A DNA stretch of 21,430 nt from Syntrophaceae bacterium UBA5619 (GTDB taxonomy: Bacteria > Desulfobacterota > Syntrophia > Syntrophales > UBA5619), in NCBI GenBank assembly GCA_002424545.1, contig DIKL01000110.1, forward strand, positions 1 through 21,430, given 5' to 3'. Position 1 is the first letter of the stretch; the number at the start of each line of letters is the position of its first letter. Positions 16,031 through 21,430 of the stretch are shown here, piece after piece. A program made the position numbers and the translations under genes. The notes under the pieces were generated by a model. It searched no databases. It had not been told where the DNA came from and worked only from the letters and a program-made list of their open reading frames with translations.

Positions 16031-16863
16031 TCACGAAGACATCTCCGGCCAAGGTCAATCTCTACCTGCGGGTGATCCGGAAACGCGAGGACGGCTACCA
16101 TGACATCCTCTCCCTCATGCAGAGGATCAGCCTCTGCGACGAGCTGACTTTTTCACCAAACCGAGATGGGATCACCGTCCGTTGCCCCGGCACGCCGCTG
16201 CCGGAAGATGAGGGAAACATCGCATACCGGGCGGCGGCGGCTTTTTTCTCTCGAACCGGGCTATCCCCGGGAGTCGACATCACCATTCGGAAGCGGATTC
16301 CGATCGCCGCGGGATTGGGCGGCGGGAGCTCCAACGCCGCCACAACCCTCATGACGCTCAATGAAATCCATGGATTTCCGATGACCCAGGAGGAATTGAT
16401 GAAGATCGGAACGTTGCTCGGAGCGGACGTTCCTTTTTTCATCATGGGGAAAACGGCATGGGCCTCCGGGATCGGCGATCGGTTTACGCAATCCTCCTTC
16501 ATTCCGGACTTCCGGTTCGTCCTGATCAATCCGGGATTCGAAGTCTCCACAAAATCGGTCTACCAGGGGCTGAATTTGGGATTGACAAAGCGGAGAATCC
16601 ATTATAGCATCCCGCGGTTTTCCACACAGGAGGATGTGATCGGCGGCCTTACGAACGATCTGGAGCGGGTAACGGTCAAGCTCCACCCCGTTCTCGACGA
16701 GATCAAAACCCTTCTGCTGACGAGCGGCGCTCGCGGCGCACTGATGTCGGGCAGCGGACCGACCGTTTTCGGCGTCTTCACGGACCCAGAGTCCGCCGAC
16801 AGAGCGGAAAAAAATCTGGGGCAAGAAGCGCGGTGGCGGGTATTCGGGGCGCAATCCCTGTAG
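16027..16863 (+). CDS. ispE: 4-diphosphocytidyl-2-C-methyl-D-erythritol kinase
   Basis: Phosphorylates CDP-methylerythritol in the MEP pathway of isoprenoid synthesis. A GHMP kinase of 278 residues, with catalytic Lys9 in SPAKVNLYL, the ATP-binding loop GLGGGSSNA (96-104), probable catalytic Asp134 in LGADVPFF, and the C-terminal GHMP motif [13 protein letters not shown]. The length is normal. ATG at 16027 overlaps the stop of the DUF1844 gene by 4 bp. tRNA-Gln and prs follow on the same strand, an arrangement frequent in deltaproteobacteria. Confidence 0.97.
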   Translation: MITKTSPAKVNLYLRVIRKREDGYHDILSLMQRISLCDELTFSPNRDGITVRCPGTPLPEDEGNIAYRAAAAFFSRTGLSPGVDITIRKRIPIAAGLGGGSSNAATTLMTLNEIHGFPMTQEELMKIGTLLGADVPFFIMGKTAWASGIGDRFTQSSFIPDFRFVLINPGFEVSTKSVYQGLNLGLTKRRIHYSIPRFSTQEDVIGGLTNDLERVTVKLHPVLDEIKTLLLTSGARGALMSGSGPTVFGVFTDPESADRAEKNLGQEARWRVFGAQSL

Positions 16864-16928
16864 GGAAGACTTATCCGCTTCCACGCCTCCGAAAACGGGG
16901 GCCGGAACAGGGCCGTGCGAATCGATAC

Positions 16929-17003
16929 TGGGGCGTCGTCAAGCGGTAAGACACAGGAATTTGGATCCTGCATTCGGAGGTTCGAATCCTCCCGCCCCAG
17001 CCA
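16929..17003 (+). tRNA. tRNA-Gln (anticodon TTG)
   Basis: The acceptor stem TGGGGCG (16929-16935) pairs with CGCCCCA (16993-16999), followed by discriminator G and an encoded CCA (17001-17003). The anticodon arm is CAGGA-ATTTGGA-TCCTG with anticodon TTG. The T arm is GGAGG-TTCGAAT-CCTCC. All stems are perfect. It sits between ispE and prs. Confidence 0.97.
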
Positions 17004-17026
17004 ATGGATTGTTTAAGGAAATCATC

Positions 17027-17971
17027 ATGCTCGAAAGAATCAGGGTGTTTACCGGAAACGCGAATGTACCCCTCGCCCGGAAAATCTCGGAAAACCTCGG
17101 CGTATCCCTTGGAAAAGCCCATGTAACGGCCTTCAGCGACGGGGAGACCCGCGTCGAAATCAACGAGAACGTGCGCGGCATGGATGTCTTCATCATTCAG
17201 CCTACCTGTCCGCCGGTGAACATCACGCTGATGGAGCTCCTGATCATGATCGACGCCGTCCGCCGCTCCTCCGCGGACCGGATCACGGCCGTCATTCCCT
17301 ATTACGGCTATGGTCGGCAGGACCGGAAGGTTGCGCCCCGGGCGCCGATCTCCGCCAAGCTCGTGGCCGACCTCATCACCCAGGCCGGGGCAAACCGCGT
17401 CCTGGCCATGGATCTCCACGCCGGACAGATCCAGGGATTCTTCAACATCCCGGTGGACAATCTCTTCGCGACGCCCGTGCTGTTGGAGTACATCAAAAAG
17501 AATTACCAAGGCGACAATGTCGTCATCGTTTCGCCCGATACGGGGGGCGTGGAAAGGGCGCGTGCCTTTGGAAAGAGACTCGGGGCAAGCCTGGCGATCA
17601 TCGACAAACGCCGGGAAGGCCCGAACGAGGCCCAGGTGATGAACATCGTCGGCCATGTCAAGGGGAAGAAGGTGATTCTCCTGGACGACTTGATCGATAC
17701 GGCCGGAACCGTCGTTCAGTCGGCGAAGGCGCTGAAAGAGGAAGGCGCGATCGAGGTATCCGCCTGTTGCACCCATCCCGTTCTTTCCGGACCGGCCATC
17801 GAGAGAATCGAACAATCGGACATGAAAGAGGTTATCGTGACGGATACCATTCCGTTGCATGAGAAAGCAAAGGCCTGCAGCCGAATCAAGGTGCTCTCCG
17901 TGTCGGGACTCCTCAGCGAGGCCGTCCGCAGGATCTATTACAATGACTCAGTCAGTTCATTATTTATTTAG
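17027..17971 (+). CDS. prs: Ribose-phosphate pyrophosphokinase
   Basis: Makes PRPP from ribose 5-phosphate and ATP for nucleotide, His and Trp synthesis. It has 314 residues, with the N-terminal [21 protein letters not shown], the ATP-binding flexible loop [20 protein letters not shown], the metal/ATP His in [11 protein letters not shown], and the PRPP loop [14 protein letters not shown]. It is the classical class I enzyme at standard length. The start at 17027 follows TAAGGAAATCATC; the frame is open upstream, but that region is the tRNA. It is followed 11 bp later by rplY. Confidence 0.98.
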   Translation: MLERIRVFTGNANVPLARKISENLGVSLGKAHVTAFSDGETRVEINENVRGMDVFIIQPTCPPVNITLMELLIMIDAVRRSSADRITAVIPYYGYGRQDRKVAPRAPISAKLVADLITQAGANRVLAMDLHAGQIQGFFNIPVDNLFATPVLLEYIKKNYQGDNVVIVSPDTGGVERARAFGKRLGASLAIIDKRREGPNEAQVMNIVGHVKGKKVILLDDLIDTAGTVVQSAKALKEEGAIEVSACCTHPVLSGPAIERIEQSDMKEVIVTDTIPLHEKAKACSRIKVLSVSGLLSEAVRRIYYNDSVSSLFI

Positions 17972-17982
17972 GAGGAATTTCC

Positions 17983-18627
17983 ATGGAGGCGAGTGAATTA
18001 AAGGCCTTTACACGCAATGAATCCGGCAAGGGTCCGGCAAGGCGATTCAGGAAGAAAGGGTTGATCCCGGCGGTTTTTTACGGCCGCGACGAAGAGACCG
18101 TTCATCTTTCGGTCAATGCAACCGATCTGCAGAAGATCCTCCAGAAAAAGAGGGAAAATGTCTTCATCAAACTCCTCATCGAAGGAGAAAAAACGATGGC
18201 AAAGCTCTCCCTGATCAAGGAACTGCAGGTCGAACCGCTCAGCAGGCGCTTTTATCATGCCGATTTTTATGAAGTCCGCATGGATCACAAGCTGACGCTG
18301 GACGTTCCCCTCCGTTTCGTCGGCATCCCCGTCGGCGTGCAGAACGGCGGCGAGCTTCAGCATCTGAAACGCGACCTGAAGGTCTCCTGTCTTCCTTCGC
18401 TCCTGCCCGATTTTATCGAGATCGACGTGGTCGGTCTGGAAATCGGCGACTCGATCAAGGTACAGGACATCCGGGTGCCGGAAGGAATTGCGGTCCTCGA
18501 TCCGGGAGATGTGGGCGTCGCCATGGTCGCCATGGTCAAGGTGTCCGTACCGCAGGCGGAAACCCCGACGGAAGGCGAAGCCGCCGCCCCCGCTGAGGGC
18601 GAGGAAAAACCGGAGGAGAAGGAGTGA
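17983..18627 (+). CDS. rplY: Ribosomal protein bL25, CTC/TL5 long form
   Basis: Binds 5S rRNA. The 214 residues comprise an N-terminal bL25 domain (about 5-95; ESGKGPARRFRKKGLIPAVFYG, then EPLSRRFYHADFYEV) and a C-terminal CTC beta domain (about 100-190), plus an acidic Glu/Pro-rich tail. The long form is typical outside gamma-proteobacteria. ATG is preceded by GGAGGAATTTCC. It lies between prs and pth, the common order in many bacteria. Confidence 0.96.
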   Translation: MEASELKAFTRNESGKGPARRFRKKGLIPAVFYGRDEETVHLSVNATDLQKILQKKRENVFIKLLIEGEKTMAKLSLIKELQVEPLSRRFYHADFYEVRMDHKLTLDVPLRFVGIPVGVQNGGELQHLKRDLKVSCLPSLLPDFIEIDVVGLEIGDSIKVQDIRVPEGIAVLDPGDVGVAMVAMVKVSVPQAETPTEGEAAAPAEGEEKPEEKE

Positions 18628-18695
18628 CCAAGCGGCCGATCTAAAGCCGGAAGGGTGCCGCCTTTCTTCGGAGACATCCTGTAAGGAGCCTTTCC

Positions 18696-19286
18696 TTGAA
18701 GTTAATCGCGGGACTGGGAAATCCGGGGATTGGGTATCGGACGAGCCGTCACAATGCAGGTTTCATGGTTCTGGATCAGTTGGCATTGCTGCACAACATA
18801 TCCATCGATCAAAACATTTTTAATGCCCGCGTCGGAAGGGGTAAGATTTCCGGCGCGCCGGTTCTTCTCGTCGAGCCCCAGACATTCATGAACTTGAGCG
18901 GCATCGCGATCCGGAAACTTGCGGACTATTTCAGGATAGACATGGGAGATGTGATCGTCGTGCATGACGACCTGGATCTCCCCTTTCAGACGATCCGCCT
19001 CAAGGCGGGCGGCGGCCATGGAGGACACAAGGGGCTGATTTCCATCATGGATCATCTGGGCGGGAGGGATTTTCTCAGGGTCCGGTTCGGCATTGGAAAA
19101 CCGGCCCGCAAGACGATGGTCGAAGGGTATGTTCTGGAACCTTTTTCCGTTGAAGAGATGGGATGCTTGTCACCACTGACCCAAAAGGCGGCAGAAGCCG
19201 TGACGGGCATCATCTCCTCCGGGATCAGGACGGCTATGGAGAAATTCCATGAAAAGGGAAAGTCTAACTTAAGCAAGGAGGGTTGA
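18696..19286 (+). CDS. pth: Peptidyl-tRNA hydrolase
   Basis: Frees tRNA from prematurely released peptidyl-tRNA. It has 196 residues, with GLGNPG at 6-11, the catalytic His in SRHNAGF (about 19), QTFMNLSG near 62-69, the conserved VVHDDLDLP, and the [12 protein letters not shown] loop. The start is TTG at 18696, supported by TAAGGAGCC upstream and by alignment ([11 protein letters not shown]). It follows rplY by 68 bp; its stop lies 3 bp before the pyrophosphatase start. Confidence 0.97.
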   Translation: MKLIAGLGNPGIGYRTSRHNAGFMVLDQLALLHNISIDQNIFNARVGRGKISGAPVLLVEPQTFMNLSGIAIRKLADYFRIDMGDVIVVHDDLDLPFQTIRLKAGGGHGGHKGLISIMDHLGGRDFLRVRFGIGKPARKTMVEGYVLEPFSVEEMGCLSPLTQKAAEAVTGIISSGIRTAMEKFHEKGKSNLSKEG

Positions 19287-19289
19287 ATC

Positions 19290-21430
19290 ATGTGCATCGG
19301 AAAACGCGGTTTCTGGTCTCTTTTCTGTTCGCTCGCCATCATCCTGTTTCTGATGACCCCGATGGCCTTCGCCGGTGAGGCGGATATCAAGCTCCCCGAT
19401 CTGACCCAGGTCAGCTTCATGGGCGGCGCCCTCGGCGGACTCACCATTCTGAATGTCGGTCTCCTCATCTGCCTGATCGGAATGGCTTTCGGCTGGATGC
19501 AGTACACCCAGACGAAAAACCTGCCCGCCCACCGGGCCATGCTGGACGTCTCCAACACGATCTGGGAGACCTGCAAGACCTATCTGTTCCAGCAGGGGAA
19601 GTTCCTCGCCGGCCTCTGGATCCTGATCGCCATCTGCATCATCTATTACTTCATCGGCCTGCAGGGCAACACGATCGGCGCCGTCCTGATGATCCTTTTC
19701 TGCTCGGTCATGGGAATCCTCGGCTCCTACGGCGTGGCCTGGTTCGGCATCCGGATCAACACGGTCGCCAATTCCCGCGCCGCCTTCGCGTCCCTGAGCG
19801 GCCAGCCCCTGAATATCGTCAACATCTGCCTCCGCTCCGGCATGAGCGTGGGACTGCTGCTGGTCAGCATCGAGCTCTTCTTTATGATCCTCATTCTGGC
19901 CTACTTCCCCATGGAACTGGCCGGTCCCAGCTTCATCGGCTTCGCCATCGGCGAGTCCCTCGGCGCCAGCGCGCTGAGAATCTGCGGGGGTATCTTCACC
20001 AAGATCGCCGACATCGGTTCCGACCTCATGAAGATCATCTTCCACCTTCCGGAAGACGATCCCAAAAATCCCGGCGTCATCGCGGACTGCACCGGCGACA
20101 ATGCGGGTGACTCGGTCGGCCCCACGGCGGACGGCTTCGAGACCTACGGCGTCACGGGCGTCGCGCTCATCACCTTCCTGGCCCTGGCCCTGGCCGACAA
20201 CCCCGTCATGGGCGGCAAGCTGATCGTCTGGATCTTCGCCATGCGTATCCTCATGATCCTCACGGCCCTGGTTTCCTACTTCGTGAACGACATCCTCAGC
20301 AAGTCCCTGTTCGGCGGCAAGAAGCAGTTCAATTTCGAGCACCCCCTGACCAACCTGGTTTGGATCACCTCGATCGTGTCCATCGGCGTAACCTTCTGGG
20401 CGAGCCATTTCCTCCTGGCCGACCTTCCCAATATCGGCGGCATGCCGCTCTGGCTGGCACTTTCGATCATCATCAGCTGCGGCACCATCGCCGGCGCATT
20501 GATTCCTGAATTCACGAAGGTCTTCACCAGCACAAGCTCCCGTCACTGCGATGAGGTCGTCAACGCCTCCCGCCAGGGCGGTGCATCGCTGAACATCCTT
20601 TCCGGATTGGTCGCCGGCAACTTTTCCGCCTTCTGGGAAGGTCTGACCATCGCGTTCCTCATGTTCGTCGCCTACTTCGTCTCCCAGTCGCCCTCCGTCA
20701 TGGAAATCATGCCGCCGGCGTTCAAGTTCGCCGCGCCGGTCTTCGCCTTCGGTCTGGTCGCCTTCGGCTTCCTGGGCATGGGTCCCGTGACCATCGCCGT
20801 CGACAGCTTCGGCCCGGTCTCGGACAACGCCCAGTCCATTTACGAACTTTCCATGATCGAGAGCCGCACTGACGCCAAGGAAGTCGTGAAGAAGCACTAC
20901 GGCATCAGCCCCGATTTCGAGATGGCGAAACACTGTCTCGAATCCGCGGACGGCGCGGGCAACACCTTTAAGGCCACGGCCAAACCGGTCCTGATCGGCA
21001 CCGCCGTCGTCGGCGCCACCACCATGGTCTTCGGGATCATCATCCTCCTGGAGAAGATGTTCGGTGACGTGATCGCCAAGCTCAGCCTCGTCCAGCCCGA
21101 GGTCATCCTCGGCCTCCTGATGGGCGGCTGTGTCATCTACTGGTTCACCGGCGCCTCCATCCAGGCCGTCGTGACGGGCTCCTACCGGGCCGTCGTCTAC
21201 ATCAAGGACAACATCGACCTGAACAAGAAGGAGGCATCGATCAAGGACAGCAAGGAAGTCGTCCGGATCTGCACGATCTACGCGCAGAAGGGGATGATCA
21301 ACATCTTCATCGTGATCTTCTTCCTGGCCCTGGCGCTTTCCTTTGTCAACCCCTACTTCTTCATCGGGTACCTGATCGGCATCGCCTTCTTCGGCCTGTT
21401 CCAGGCCATCTTCATGGCCAACGCCGGTGG
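19290..21430 (+). CDS. hppA: Membrane-bound cation-pumping pyrophosphatase, divergent, 3' end outside the window
   Basis: Couples hydrolysis of pyrophosphate to H+ or Na+ export. About 713 residues are visible, with many transmembrane segments and a signal-like N-terminus (residues 1-28). The substrate site is recognisable: DIGSD (241-245), PEDDPKNPGVIAD (254-266), GDNAGD (269-274) and a C-terminal SDNAQSIYE region. It departs from the canonical DVGADLVGKVE: here the stretch is DIGSDLMKIIF, one residue shorter before PEDD and lacking the conserved Glu after the Lys. The GNTT(A/K)A motif reads GNTFKATAKP, with Lys561 at the position that marks K+-independent enzymes. It is probably H+-pumping, but subtype is inference. 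ATG at 19290 has AAGGAGGG upstream, overlapping the pth stop, so pth and hppA are likely cotranscribed. Confidence 0.93.
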   Translation, partial: MCIGKRGFWSLFCSLAIILFLMTPMAFAGEADIKLPDLTQVSFMGGALGGLTILNVGLLICLIGMAFGWMQYTQTKNLPAHRAMLDVSNTIWETCKTYLFQQGKFLAGLWILIAICIIYYFIGLQGNTIGAVLMILFCSVMGILGSYGVAWFGIRINTVANSRAAFASLSGQPLNIVNICLRSGMSVGLLLVSIELFFMILILAYFPMELAGPSFIGFAIGESLGASALRICGGIFTKIADIGSDLMKIIFHLPEDDPKNPGVIADCTGDNAGDSVGPTADGFETYGVTGVALITFLALALADNPVMGGKLIVWIFAMRILMILTALVSYFVNDILSKSLFGGKKQFNFEHPLTNLVWITSIVSIGVTFWASHFLLADLPNIGGMPLWLALSIIISCGTIAGALIPEFTKVFTSTSSRHCDEVVNASRQGGASLNILSGLVAGNFSAFWEGLTIAFLMFVAYFVSQSPSVMEIMPPAFKFAAPVFAFGLVAFGFLGMGPVTIAVDSFGPVSDNAQSIYELSMIESRTDAKEVVKKHYGISPDFEMAKHCLESADGAGNTFKATAKPVLIGTAVVGATTMVFGIIILLEKMFGDVIAKLSLVQPEVILGLLMGGCVIYWFTGASIQAVVTGSYRAVVYIKDNIDLNKKEASIKDSKEVVRICTIYAQKGMINIFIVIFFLALALSFVNPYFFIGYLIGIAFFGLFQAIFMANAG

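Noticed and set aside
16885..16902. Hairpin GCCTCCG-AAAA-CGGGGGC between ispE and tRNA-Gln as a terminator
   Set aside because: No T-run follows the stem, and one pair is G-T. It may be chance in GC-rich DNA.
19269..20933. Long minus-strand open frame opposite the pyrophosphatase
   Set aside because: Asp/Glu/Gly/His-rich shadow frame with no recognisable domain.

Overview
The window looks like a chromosomal segment of a deltaproteobacterium (Desulfobacterota). A Syntrophus-like or other Syntrophales relative is my best guess. This rests on gene content and order (rpsF-rpsR-DUF2232-rplI-dnaB; ispE-tRNA-Gln-prs-rplY-pth; a membrane pyrophosphatase; an EpsE/BY-kinase exopolysaccharide locus) and on GC-rich codon use. 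No database search was possible, so the taxonomy is inference.

Left part, about 1-2430: an eroded accessory region read mainly on the minus strand. It holds two 5' remnants of a UDP-GlcNAc 2-epimerase (wecB-like) gene, one truncated and one intact COG1373-type AAA ATPase gene (AAA_14 plus DUF4143), and at least six copies of a 17-nt REP-like repeat (AATCGGGAGCTGTCCCC). There are also two longer imperfect hairpin repeats. The repeats sit exactly at the broken ends of genes, so recombination or insertion at repeats appears to have shaped the region. Both ATPase genes have a sigma70-type promoter whose -10 box ends 6 nt before the start codon, which predicts leaderless mRNAs.

About 2421-7202, minus strand: the membrane-export part of an exopolysaccharide locus, read as outer-membrane beta-barrel, then EpsE/Wza-type export protein, then Wzz/BY-kinase. 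The barrel gene has lost its signal peptide. It is joined out of frame to the N-terminal PAS domain of an unrelated sensor-type protein, which suggests a deletion fusion.

About 7203-11060, plus strand: a housekeeping cluster of rpsF, rpsR, a DUF2232 membrane protein, rplI and dnaB. A two-stem RNA structure directly before the rpsF ribosome-binding site is a candidate S6:S18 autoregulatory element.

About 11057-15583: a heat-shock block. rpoH (minus) meets dnaB tail to tail with overlapping stop codons and diverges from clpB (plus), which is followed by the HtpX protease gene. The rpoH-clpB intergenic region carries two divergent sigma70-like promoters with small palindromes inside or beside them.

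About 15599-21430, plus strand: DUF1844, ispE, tRNA-Gln(UUG), prs, rplY (CTC type), pth and a membrane pyrophosphatase running off the right edge. The pyrophosphatase departs from the canonical catalytic signature and may belong to a divergent subfamily.
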